Positions 28,389 through 37,149 of a stretch of 64,000 bases of DNA are shown in pieces. Source of the DNA: Helicobacter heilmannii. Lineage in GTDB: Bacteria; Campylobacterota; Campylobacteria; Campylobacterales; Helicobacteraceae. Where the stretch lies: positions 342,050 through 406,049 of the forward strand of contig NZ_CDMK01000002.1 of NCBI RefSeq assembly GCF_001283065.1. The letters are read 5' to 3'. The translations under genes and the position numbers were made by a program. Numbering within the stretch: position 1 is the first letter of the stretch; each line of letters begins with the position of its first letter. The notes below the pieces were generated by a model that saw only the letters and a list, made by a program, of their open reading frames with translations, was not told the DNA's origin and searched no databases.

Positions 28389-29416
28389 TGGCTAAACTGA
28401 CTCCTAGACAGAAAACCCAACTCGATGAATTTACCATGTCCGAAAAGATCGCCATTTTGCTCATCCAAGTGGGCGAGGAGGCGACTGCCGGGATTTTACG
28501 CCATCTAGATGTGGACTCGATCACCGAGATCAGCAAGCAAATCGTACAGCTCAACGGTACGGACAAGGCTATCGGGGCAGCGGTTCTCGAAGAGTTTTTT
28601 GCGATTTTACAATCCAACCAATACATCAACAGCGGGGGGTTGGAGTACGCTAGGGAATTGTTGATCAAAGCCCTAGGGCCCGAACAGGCCAAGATCATTT
28701 TAGAGAAACTCAGCCGCTCTTTGCAAACCCAGAAGAACTTCTCTTATCTAGGGCGCATCAAGCCCCAGCAACTCGCCGACTTCATCATCAACGAACACCC
28801 TCAAACCATCGCTTTGATTTTAGCACATATGGAGTCAGCCAATGCTGCCGAGACTTTGAGCTTTTTCCCCGATGATATGAAAGCCGAGGTGAGCATTAGA
28901 ATGGCAAGCCTGGGTGACATTTCGCCACAAGTGGTTAAACGCGTGTCCACCGTGCTAGAAAACAAATTAGAGGCCCTCACCAGCTACAAGGTTGAGGTGG
29001 GTGGCACTAGGGCAGTGGCAGAAATCTTTAACCGCCTAGGCCAAAAAGCGGCCAAAACCACGCTAGCACGCATTGAAAACATTGATGCCAAACTCGCCAA
29101 CGATATTAAAGAAATGATGTTTACCTTCGAAGACATCAGTACCCTTGACAACTTTGCCATCCGTGAAATCCTTAAAGTGGCGGATAAAAAAGACCTCACC
29201 TTGGCACTTAAAACTTCTACGGAGGAACTAAAAACTAAATTCTTGAGCAACATGAGTAGCCGTGCGAGCGACCAGTTTATTGAGGAAATGGCGTATTTAG
29301 GAGCCGTAAAAATTAAGGATGTGGAATCCGCGCAACGCAAGATTATCGAGATTGTCCAATCACTTGCCGAAAAAGGTGTGATCCAAATGGGCGGAGAGGA
29401 AGATGTCGTTGAATAA
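28388..29416 (+). CDS. fliG: flagellar motor switch protein FliG
   Basis: Rotor protein that couples stator force to rotation and binds FliF through its N-terminal domain. 342 residues from the ATG at 28388 (TGATG overlap with fliF); a TTG three bases earlier is less likely. The middle domain contains the EHPQTIALILAHM (EHPQ) motif, and the C-terminal torque helix has charged residues in KEMMFTFEDI..LDNFAIREIL. Nearly identical to H. pylori FliG by eye. Confidence 0.97.
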   Translation: MAKLTPRQKTQLDEFTMSEKIAILLIQVGEEATAGILRHLDVDSITEISKQIVQLNGTDKAIGAAVLEEFFAILQSNQYINSGGLEYARELLIKALGPEQAKIILEKLSRSLQTQKNFSYLGRIKPQQLADFIINEHPQTIALILAHMESANAAETLSFFPDDMKAEVSIRMASLGDISPQVVKRVSTVLENKLEALTSYKVEVGGTRAVAEIFNRLGQKAAKTTLARIENIDAKLANDIKEMMFTFEDISTLDNFAIREILKVADKKDLTLALKTSTEELKTKFLSNMSSRASDQFIEEMAYLGAVKIKDVESAQRKIIEIVQSLAEKGVIQMGGEEDVVE

Positions 29417-30203
29417 CTCTAGCGATGAGAATTTAATCCCCAAAGAGGAGCTAGACAAGCACACGATTAAAAGATACACCTTTAAATCTTTCGCCGAAAT
29501 GGCAACAGAACAACCAGAAGAAAAAAAACCACAGACGAAGGAATACCCAGAGCCCCCTCAAGAGAACGAACACCTTGAACGATCCATCCAGCTAGAAAAC
29601 GACCTCATCGAGTGTTTACTCAAAAAAACCGATGAACTCTCAGGGCAACTTGCCAAACTCCAAATGCAATTTGAAAAGAGTCAAGAGGAAAACCAGAATC
29701 TCTTGCAACAGACTAGAGAGGACAATTACAAAATAGGTTTTCAAGAGGGCGAACAAAAGGCCAAAGAGGAGTTGAGTGCAAGCATTGATGAGGAAAAGAC
29801 TCACTTGTTACAATCGCTCACCGCCATCGACCAAAAGATGCAACAATCCCAAAGTCACCTAGAAGCCCTAGAAAAGGAACTCAGCAGCATCGCCGTAGAG
29901 ATCGCTAAAGAGGTAATTGTTAAAGAAGTGGAAGAAAAGAGCCAAGAAGTGGCATTGGCTCTAGCTAGAGAGCTGTTAAAAAACATCATGGATGCAACCG
30001 ACATTTGCCTAAAAGTCAACACCCTAGACTACCCCTATCTCTCCCAAAATCTCAAAGATCTCCCCAAGATCAAGCTAGAACCCAGCGATGCAATTGCCAA
30101 GGGCGGGGTGCTCATCACCAGCTCACATGGCAACATCGATGGCAACTTAATGGCGCGCTATAAGAATTTAAAAGAGAGTGTGCTAGACAATCTAAAGGCA
30201 TAA
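29403..30203 (+). CDS. fliH: flagellar export ATPase regulator FliH
   Basis: Cytoplasmic protein that binds and restrains the FliI ATPase and targets it to the export gate. 266 residues. A charged disordered N-terminus is followed by a long coiled coil (about 55-165, E/Q/K heptads) and a C-terminal V-ATPase subunit E-like domain (EVALALARELLKNIMDATD). The start overlaps the end of fliG. FliI is not in this window. Confidence 0.93.
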   Translation: MSLNNSSDENLIPKEELDKHTIKRYTFKSFAEMATEQPEEKKPQTKEYPEPPQENEHLERSIQLENDLIECLLKKTDELSGQLAKLQMQFEKSQEENQNLLQQTREDNYKIGFQEGEQKAKEELSASIDEEKTHLLQSLTAIDQKMQQSQSHLEALEKELSSIAVEIAKEVIVKEVEEKSQEVALALARELLKNIMDATDICLKVNTLDYPYLSQNLKDLPKIKLEPSDAIAKGGVLITSSHGNIDGNLMARYKNLKESVLDNLKA

Positions 30204-30212
30204 CAACAGAGC

Positions 30213-32033
30213 ATGGATTTAGAAGTTTATGAGCGGGATTTGCCCCATTTAGAGCAGGTGTGTGCCCAGCTTAGAGGGCGGATTTTAGAAGTGGTGAGCG
30301 CACACGGGGGGCATTTAAGCTCCTCTTTGGGGGCGATCGAACTCATTGTGGGGTTGCATAGCGTGTTTGACAAGGACAAGCACCCCTTCATCTTCGACAC
30401 CAGCCACCAAGCCTACGCACATAAACTCTTGACTGGGCGCTTTGAGAGCTTTGACACTCTGCGCCAGTTTGAGGGCTTAAGTGGCTTTGTGCGCCCTGGT
30501 GAGTCGCCCTATGATTACTTCATCGCTGGGCACAGCTCCACGGCTTTATCTGTGGGTGTGGGTGTGGCTAAAGCTTATGTACTGGCAGGTAAAACAGAAG
30601 TGCCCGTTGTGATGATCGGCGATGGGAGTTTGAGTGCGGGGTTGGCCTACGAAGCCTTAGATGAGCTAGGCGATCGCAAATACCCTTTAGTCATTCTGCT
30701 CAACGACAATGAAATGAGCATCGCCAAACCCATAGGGGCGATCAGCAACGCCTTATCGCAGCTGATGGCACGCCCGCTTTACCAGTCCTTTAGAGACAAA
30801 ATCAAAAGCGTGTTAAAATCCATGCCAGAGGGGGTGAATTATTTAGCCAACCGCTTTGAAGAATCCTTAAAACTCATCACTCCGGGGATTTTCTTTGAAG
30901 AATTAGGCATTAGCTATATGGGCCCCATCGATGGGCATGATTTGGAGGCGATCACGCAAGCGTTGAAACTAGCTAAAGACACCAAAACCCCCCTACTCAT
31001 CCACGCCCAAACCACCAAGGGCAAGGGCTATAAAATGGCGGAGGGCAAGTATGAAAAGTGGCATGGCGTGGGGCCCTTTGACTTGAAAACCGGCCAAAGC
31101 TTTAAAAGTACGCCTAAGATTGCCAACCCCACGCAAATATACTCAGAAACTCTTTTTGAGCTCGCAAGTGCTGATGATAAAATCGTGGGCGTTACAGCGG
31201 CCATGCCCGGGGGCACGGGGCTTGGCAAACTCATAGACAGCTACCCCGAGCGCTTTTGGGATGTGGGCATTGCCGAGCAGCACGCCGTAACCTCTATGGC
31301 TGCCCTAGCCAAAGAGGGCTTTAAACCCTTTGTGAGCATTTACTCCACCTTCTTGCAAAGGGCGTTTGATCAAATCGTGCATGATGTGGGCATCATGTCC
31401 TTGCCCGTGAAATTTGCCATCGATCGGGCGGGGATTGTGGGTGAGGATGGCGAAACACACCAAGGGCTACTAGACATCGCCTATTTGCGCCCTATCCCTA
31501 ACATGACCTTACTCGCTCCTAGAGACAACGCCACACTCCAAAAAGCAATACACTTTGCCAAAGAGCACACCCAAGGACCTTGTGCTTTCCGCTACCCTAG
31601 GGGAGCGTTTTTATTAGAAGAAGGGGTTTTTGCGCCTAAAGAGTATGTCTACGGCAAATGTGAGCTGTTGAAAGCAGAGGGGGATATTTTATTTGTGGGC
31701 TATGGCAATGGCGTGGGGCGGGCGTATGAAACTTTAAAGTTAGTCGAAGCACAGGGTCTAAAGGTGGCTCTCTTGGATTTGTGTTTTTTAAAACCTTTAG
31801 ATGGCGCGCTTAAAGACATTCTGCCCCGCTACTCTAAAATCTATGTCTTCAGCGATTCGTACCAAATGGGGGGCGTGGCTAGTGCCTTGTTGGAGTTTGT
31901 GGGGGGTGGGGTGTGTGTCGAGAGTTTTGAAATCGCTGACTTATACCCCGCGCATGGCAACACCGCCCTAGTGGAACAATCTTTACAGATCGATCCTACT
32001 AGTTTGGCTAAGAGAATACCGGGCATGGCGTGA
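30213..32033 (+). CDS. dxs: 1-deoxy-D-xylulose-5-phosphate synthase
   Basis: Thiamine-diphosphate enzyme joining pyruvate and glyceraldehyde-3-phosphate, the first step of the MEP isoprenoid pathway. 606 residues. GHLSSSLGA near 28 and the ThDP/Mg motif GDGSLSAGLAYEAL...NDNEMSI at about 138-172; the transketolase pyrimidine domain has DVGIAEQHAVT. It starts nine bases after fliH, an arrangement shared with H. pylori HP0353-HP0354, so it is probably expressed with flagellar genes. Confidence 0.95.
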   Translation: MDLEVYERDLPHLEQVCAQLRGRILEVVSAHGGHLSSSLGAIELIVGLHSVFDKDKHPFIFDTSHQAYAHKLLTGRFESFDTLRQFEGLSGFVRPGESPYDYFIAGHSSTALSVGVGVAKAYVLAGKTEVPVVMIGDGSLSAGLAYEALDELGDRKYPLVILLNDNEMSIAKPIGAISNALSQLMARPLYQSFRDKIKSVLKSMPEGVNYLANRFEESLKLITPGIFFEELGISYMGPIDGHDLEAITQALKLAKDTKTPLLIHAQTTKGKGYKMAEGKYEKWHGVGPFDLKTGQSFKSTPKIANPTQIYSETLFELASADDKIVGVTAAMPGGTGLGKLIDSYPERFWDVGIAEQHAVTSMAALAKEGFKPFVSIYSTFLQRAFDQIVHDVGIMSLPVKFAIDRAGIVGEDGETHQGLLDIAYLRPIPNMTLLAPRDNATLQKAIHFAKEHTQGPCAFRYPRGAFLLEEGVFAPKEYVYGKCELLKAEGDILFVGYGNGVGRAYETLKLVEAQGLKVALLDLCFLKPLDGALKDILPRYSKIYVFSDSYQMGGVASALLEFVGGGVCVESFEIADLYPAHGNTALVEQSLQIDPTSLAKRIPGMA

Positions 32034-32098
32034 TATATTAAGTTTACCCAAACACCCTTCTTTGAAGAGAAGAGATGAACTCAATTCAATGAGTGCCT

Positions 32099-33139
32099 TT
32101 AGAAGGCAATATCCAGTTCAGCGGTACCGATGTTGTGGCTTAAGGGTTGCTCCTCAAATCCCTTGCTTAAGTTAGTGGCAATAAAAGAGAGGCGAAATCC
32201 CCGATAAAGCAGAGCAAATCCACCCTCAACAGCGTAGAGCGCATCGGGTAGGTGGGTGATTCCTCTAGTTTGCGGGCTATTACCTTGGATAAAAATATCG
32301 ACAGGTTGGTAACTGCCACTGGCCCCTATAAAAAAGTAAAAAGAAAAGTGGTTGCTAAAAGGCTACCCTCCGCTAAAAAGAGTGCCAATTTTATTGGGTC
32401 CAAAATCTGCGCTTAAGTTATACCCAAATCTAAGGAGCGAACCCAAGCGTACATGGGTGATGGCATTGCCCAGGGCAAGATCCACACCGGGCAAAATATC
32501 CATGCTAAAAAAGCGCGTTTTGAGGATATAGACTTGATACAACCACTGGTAATTGAATTGGAAGATGAATTCATTGCGCAATTGGTTATGCCAACCTTGA
32601 AAGGTTTTATCGCCCCATAGCCCATGCAACCAATTTTGGGTTTGTCCTGCCATCGAATCGGGACCGACCGTGCCTAGAGAAATGAAGATTTTCTCGAGAG
32701 CATGTGGGGCGCGTTGGAAGAGGGCAAAATTGGCTCTCAACCAGCCCGCATAGAGGTGATCGCCCATCACAATCGCTTTGCTCGTATGGCTATCTAAGTG
32801 CGGTGTGTACATGGTCTGAGTCATGCTCACACTAAAGCGAGTCATTTTAGGGGAGTGGATCATCAAGGTTAAATAACGACTCCAAGCCATCCAAGAGTGC
32901 GCGTAAGCCGCACCCCAAAAATTATACTCTTTGCTCGTGTAGCTGAGACGATTTCCCGCGCTGTAATAGCGATCGGCTGGATAGACATAGGCATCGTTTT
33001 CAGAGAGTAAATTAATGTATTGTTTTTTATAGGGGGTTAAAGGTGTGGGGACATCTAGCAAAGAGGGATACGAAGGGCTTGCTGCGATTGGAAGGCAACA
33101 GATGAGTAAAATTCCTAAGACATAAAACATGCAAATCAC
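32099..33139 (-). pseudogene. lpxR: lipid A 3'-O-deacylase LpxR-like gene interrupted by an in-frame TAG
   Basis: Outer-membrane beta-barrel enzyme that removes 3'-acyloxyacyl chains from lipid A. The first 258 codons give a signal peptide (cleavage near IAASP), LSENDAYVYPADRYYSAGNRLSYT (with the N-D pair and serine of the LpxR active site) and GDHLYAGWL. A TAG at 32363-32365 ends it. The same frame then continues without another stop for 87 codons to TAA at 32099, reading like the missing barrel C-terminus (GGFALLYRGFRLSFIATNLSKGFEE). Full length would be about 346 residues, close to the family. So this is a point nonsense mutation, not a frameshift. Readthrough or sequencing error are alternatives. 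Confidence 0.8.
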
Positions 33140-33217
33140 ACAAAATCAAGCGATCCCTATGCTCTAGCGCAGAGGGACAAAACAAAACCAAGAAAGCACC
33201 CCTTCCTTTCTAAAACT

Positions 33218-34006
33218 CTAGCGCTTCAAGCTATTGACCGTCTGCAACATGTTATCTGCGGTCTGGATCGTCTTAGAATTGGCTTCGTAGGCGCGTTGGG
33301 CGGTGATGAGATCGGTCATCTCTTCGACCAAGCGCACATTGCTCAGCTCTAAAAAGCCTTGGCGCAACTGCCCGTAACCATCGGCGTTAGGATTACCCAC
33401 AATCGCTGGACCACTGGCGGAGGTTACGGCCAAAAGATTATCACCCAAAGCGTGCAAGCCCGCGGGGTTGATGAAATTAGCTAAAGTGATCTGTCCGATC
33501 ACATTAGAAGTTGTGGCATTGCCCTGTGTGATGCTCACCGTGCCATCCACGCCGATGCTGATTTGTGTGGTGTCTTGGGGGAAGGTGATTTGGGGGATGA
33601 TGGGATAGCCCTCAGTCGTTACCATATTGCCCTGATCGTCAATTTTAAAATTGCCCGCGCGGGTGTAAGCCGTAGAGCCATCGGGCATTTGCACTTGGAA
33701 AAACCCCTTGCCTGTGATGGCTAAATCTAAATTGTTCTCCGTTTCTTTAGGGCTTCCCTGAGAGAACATTTTTGTAACGCTGGAAGTGCGCACACCTAGG
33801 CCCACTTCAATGCCATTGGGCGATTTGGTGGTGTCCGAGGTGGAAGTGCCGGCATATTGCAAGGCTTGGTAAAAAAGGTCGTTGAAATCGGCTCTTTGGC
33901 GTTTAAAGCCCACCGTGTTGACATTGGCGATGTTGTTGGAGGTGGTGTCGATGTGGGTTTGTTGGCCTAGCATTCCCGTGGTGGCACTGTAAAGAGATCG
34001 CAACAT
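33218..34006 (-). CDS. flgG: flagellar distal rod protein FlgG
   Basis: Distal rod subunit, 262 residues, the normal FlgG length, starting at the ATG at 34006 with AAAGG upstream; the longer frame from 34039 adds 11 residues without support. N-terminal MLRSLYSATTGM and NNIANVNTVGFKR, central DLAITGKGFFQV and C-terminal NSKTIQTADNMLQTVNSLKR are rod signatures. It stands alone on the minus strand. H. pylori has two FlgG-type genes; this matches HP1585. Confidence 0.96.
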   Translation of the reverse strand: MLRSLYSATTGMLGQQTHIDTTSNNIANVNTVGFKRQRADFNDLFYQALQYAGTSTSDTTKSPNGIEVGLGVRTSSVTKMFSQGSPKETENNLDLAITGKGFFQVQMPDGSTAYTRAGNFKIDDQGNMVTTEGYPIIPQITFPQDTTQISIGVDGTVSITQGNATTSNVIGQITLANFINPAGLHALGDNLLAVTSASGPAIVGNPNADGYGQLRQGFLELSNVRLVEEMTDLITAQRAYEANSKTIQTADNMLQTVNSLKR

Positions 34007-34108
34007 GGCTAGCCTTTCATTAAGAGAGTAAAAGGTCATTGTAGCTAAAATTTTTTAACACCTCCTAAAGTGAGCAACTTTAAAGACATTAACCGCAGGA
34101 ACAAAACC

Positions 34109-36883
34109 CTATGATAAATCCTCAAGCAATTCTGCCTCTGCCTGCTTGGCATAGAGACTATGAAAGATTGCAGGGGGGATTTTGGGACGCGCGGACACCA
34201 CAATAACGGCCATAGGTTTTAAAATGGCATTAATATGGGGCAGGGTTAGGTTGGCTCTGGGACTGATTTTTTTAAAGAAAGTTTCCTCTCCATGTTCTGC
34301 AATCGTGGCATCGATCATGGCACTGAAAGCCTCCAGTTCTTGTTTGTCCATTTTAAAGAGGAGGGCTAAATATCGGATGTGCCCAAAGAAAAGAGTATAG
34401 ATGCGCGCCCTATCTTCTTGGATTGTGCTGGTGAGCTTTGCGCCCAAAGCTAAACCAGCTATCCCTCCAGCAATGCCCCCCACAATGGTGCCAAATACGG
34501 GGATGATGCTCCCTGAAGTGGCTCCAGTGGCAAACCCAGTAAGAGCAGCTCCAGCCACCGCCCCCGCGGTTGCACCCACCGCCTGCACGCCCCCCACCAC
34601 GATATTTTTAAAACATTGCATGCCTGAAATCTTACCCCTTGCAAGCTGGATTGCTTCTATTGCGCTGTTAAAAATGATAGTTACGCCAGTTGTTACAACA
34701 CTAGATCTTAAAACTGTGTTGGCGGCCGCATTCGTACTTATGTCTTTACTAGCGCCGCCCATTTGGGCCAAGCTACGCCCTATGCAATTGTCCTTAAAAT
34801 CAAAGTTGATGGCACTTTTTAAGAACTTATCTAAAGCTCCAATCCTTTGGGCTTGCATTGCCATGATAGAGATAGTAAAGGATTTGCTAGCGTTAAGTAT
34901 GCTAGCAAACAACGCACTTTTAAGAGCGTCTCTAACATTTTCTCCCCTTAAAAGTAAAAGAGCCGTACTGCACACAAAGGACACCCCTAAAGTTGTGCAA
35001 GCTCCAATCCCTGCGCGTTCGCTATCAAACTCTAAACTCTCTTTAGTGAAAAATCTCATGTTGGCTTTAGCCTCCTGCATGGAAACACCGGGCAACAAGT
35101 TTTCTTTAAATTCCTCTCTTGTGATGCCTAATTTTTCCAGTTCTGCATCAAAATCTCCCTCATCAATGAGATTTATTGCCTCATCGTATTGATCTTTAGG
35201 GATTTCTAAGGCCATGGGTTGGTTCTCTTTGTTAAGATACACGATTTCATGACCCTGACTATCTTTACTGTGGAAATAGGCATCAAGGCTCTTCTTTGCG
35301 CTCTCATAGTATTTGCTCTGTATCTCTATCCCATCCACAAGGCGATCGGCTCCCCCTTTGGCGTTGCCGCCCCCCACAATTTGCGCATCCTTGCCCGCCT
35401 TGAGATCGATACGGTTATTAAGGATTTCTGCCATCCAGCCATGCCCTGTCTTGGGATTTGATAGGGGTTTGTAAAGTTCTGCCCAGTTTTGTGCTACTTT
35501 TATGGTGTTGGTCACTGAAGCCAACATTTCTAGCTGTGCATGCACTTGTGCTATGTGTTCCTCTGTTTTGCTCTCTAGGCGCGCATAATAATCTTCTAGG
35601 CTTTGCTCTTCTGGCATGTAGGGGCTTAAGGATTCACTAATGCCCTCGCATAAACTTTCTGTCAAGCGGCACTCTTGCGAACAGAAAAATTCGCCCAGAT
35701 AGGGGTCTTTTTTAGGCACTAATTTTCCGCACGAAGCGCATAAGTCATAAGCCTTTAAAGAACTAAAGGGCATATAATAATACTGCCCTTCGAGCACATA
35801 TTGCCCAAAGCTAAGGTTAGGTGCTTGCGCCATGAGCGCGTCCATAAATTGCGTGGGGGCTTGTTTGTAATATTCTAAAATGCGATGCAGTGCATCTAAG
35901 CCTGATCCCTGCTCAATTTGTGCCAGATAAGGGTCTTGTTCTAGCGCATCTAGGGCTTTTGCTAGACAATTTGTGTTGTTGAGGCGCGTTAAGATTTCCT
36001 GAGCACTGGATTTATTCTCCCAAGAGATGGCAATTTCTGTGGCGTGTGCGAGCAGTCCTAGAGTGTTGCGGTAAATGTAGATGGTGTCATTGCCCTCTTT
36101 ATAAGGAACCTCTAGGGCCATGATTTTTTCATGGGCAAAAGCATAGACCAAGAGGTCTGAAGTAAGCATGTCTGCCAAGTCCGCATATTTTTCATTTTTG
36201 GGTTCAAGGTAGAGATCATGGACTCTCAAGCAGAGGGTTTTAGCCTCCTTTAAGTCTTGGATGTTTTGGAAAAAGGGTTTGAGCTTTACTTTAAATTTAA
36301 GGGCACGCCCAAAGCCATAGAACAAATATAAAAAGAGCCATAAATAAATCCACACCACGCCCCAACTGATGTGGTACAAGAAATGTGGCCATCCAAAATA
36401 AATGCCTGCAACAAGCACGCCTAAACACCCTGCTAAATACAAGACATCTATCTTGCGTACTTTGTTCCAAAAGGATAAGAAAATTGCCCACATAAACATA
36501 GCAATGAGCACCACCCCTTGAACGCCCAAAAGAAGCTGGATGATTTTCTTAAAAAGTGCCCACTCTTTAGGTGCCTGTTCCCATAAATAATGGGCACAGA
36601 GGGTGATCAACAAGAGCTGCACCACAATAAAACAAGCCACCCCTCTTGCGTCATTTTGGATGATCTTAGAGTAGCTACTGCTGTCTTTAAAAACTTTCCC
36701 CCTAATGCGCTCAGCCACACGGGGCAAGAGCAAGCTAAAAGACCTAAAGAGTGCCCAAGCCACCAAACACATCAACAGGATCTGTGTCCAGCTCAAAGTG
36801 CCGTGTTGCACGGTTTTGCTCAATGCTTCAAGAAGCATTAACGCGCTAAAAGCAAATAACTCTAATTCAATGACAAAACGCAA
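34109..36883 (-). CDS. large membrane protein with zinc-type cysteines, nuclease-like core and glycine-zipper C-terminus
   Basis: Unrecognised protein, 924 residues from TTG, but this start has no good ribosome binding site and the frame stays open upstream into a C8 tract (see the repeat entry). Layout: membrane helices at about 33-53, 81-98, 115-138, 145-163 and 170-190; cytoplasmic helical region 200-380; cysteines C382-x2-C385 and C401-x3-C405, a likely zinc site; a conserved-looking core 478-565 with E486, D513 (GGADRLVDG), Q522-x-K524 (IQSKYY), the E...D...QxK pattern of PD-(D/E)XK nucleases; hydrophobic helices at 630-680 and 725-745; and a glycine zipper at 763-812 (GG.AGG.AG repeats). 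No signal peptide. I infer a membrane-anchored nuclease-like or toxin-like effector. The nuclease fold is inference from motif spacing only. Confidence 0.6.
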   Translation of the reverse strand: MRFVIELELFAFSALMLLEALSKTVQHGTLSWTQILLMCLVAWALFRSFSLLLPRVAERIRGKVFKDSSSYSKIIQNDARGVACFIVVQLLLITLCAHYLWEQAPKEWALFKKIIQLLLGVQGVVLIAMFMWAIFLSFWNKVRKIDVLYLAGCLGVLVAGIYFGWPHFLYHISWGVVWIYLWLFLYLFYGFGRALKFKVKLKPFFQNIQDLKEAKTLCLRVHDLYLEPKNEKYADLADMLTSDLLVYAFAHEKIMALEVPYKEGNDTIYIYRNTLGLLAHATEIAISWENKSSAQEILTRLNNTNCLAKALDALEQDPYLAQIEQGSGLDALHRILEYYKQAPTQFMDALMAQAPNLSFGQYVLEGQYYYMPFSSLKAYDLCASCGKLVPKKDPYLGEFFCSQECRLTESLCEGISESLSPYMPEEQSLEDYYARLESKTEEHIAQVHAQLEMLASVTNTIKVAQNWAELYKPLSNPKTGHGWMAEILNNRIDLKAGKDAQIVGGGNAKGGADRLVDGIEIQSKYYESAKKSLDAYFHSKDSQGHEIVYLNKENQPMALEIPKDQYDEAINLIDEGDFDAELEKLGITREEFKENLLPGVSMQEAKANMRFFTKESLEFDSERAGIGACTTLGVSFVCSTALLLLRGENVRDALKSALFASILNASKSFTISIMAMQAQRIGALDKFLKSAINFDFKDNCIGRSLAQMGGASKDISTNAAANTVLRSSVVTTGVTIIFNSAIEAIQLARGKISGMQCFKNIVVGGVQAVGATAGAVAGAALTGFATGATSGSIIPVFGTIVGGIAGGIAGLALGAKLTSTIQEDRARIYTLFFGHIRYLALLFKMDKQELEAFSAMIDATIAEHGEETFFKKISPRANLTLPHINAILKPMAVIVVSARPKIPPAIFHSLYAKQAEAELLEDLS

Positions 36884-36908
36884 TGCCCTGCCAAAAAAGG
36901 CTAGGGCT

Positions 36909-37052
36909 TTAGATTGGGGGGGGAGGGGTTAGAAAGAGCCCATAGAGGTAGTAAAAAAAGACACTCACTCCTAAACAGAGCAACCCTAGCTTGCCAATAT
37001 CCAAGGCATAGTTCAAAATCATAGAGACTCCTAGTACGACATACCCCGCCAT
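36909..37052 (-). CDS. N-terminal membrane segment of the large protein, out of frame in this sequence
   Basis: A 47-codon frame from the ATG at 37052 encoding one or two hydrophobic helices (MAGYVVLGVSMILNYALD, then GLLCLGVSVFFYYLYGLF) and ending TPPPPI-stop just after the C8 tract. An AGGAGG lies about 20 bases upstream. If one C were removed, the frame would run on through PPPQSKALAFFGRALRF into the 924-residue frame, giving one protein of 980 residues. It is therefore more likely the true start of that gene than a separate peptide. As written, it would be made alone as a short membrane peptide. Confidence 0.6.
   Translation of the reverse strand: MAGYVVLGVSMILNYALDIGKLGLLCLGVSVFFYYLYGLFLTPPPPI
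36916..36923 (-). repeat. C8 homopolymer (G8 on the plus strand) at the frame break
   Basis: Eight C on the coding strand, preceded by CCCCT. With C7 or C10 the short upstream frame and the large frame are one gene; with the C8 seen here the reading ends at TAA (36909-36911). Short poly-C/G tracts of this kind undergo slipped-strand length changes in Helicobacter and switch surface genes on and off. Seen directly: the tract and the frames. Inferred: switching. Confidence 0.75.
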
Positions 37053-37149
37053 TGTCTCAAAAATCTTAAAACCCTCCTGCAACCAACAGAGCAAAATTTT
37101 GCCTGTCTGCAGATTGTGTTACTAAATGTGATAAGTTTAAGGGCAATCT

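Noticed and set aside
32099-32362. Separate small gene downstream of the lpxR stop
   Set aside because: It is in the same frame as lpxR, has no start signal and reads as the missing LpxR C-terminus.
34401-35192. 263-codon open frame on the plus strand, opposite the large membrane protein
   Set aside because: Its Ala/Pro-rich sequence is the antisense reading of the glycine-zipper region; no ribosome binding site and no family features.
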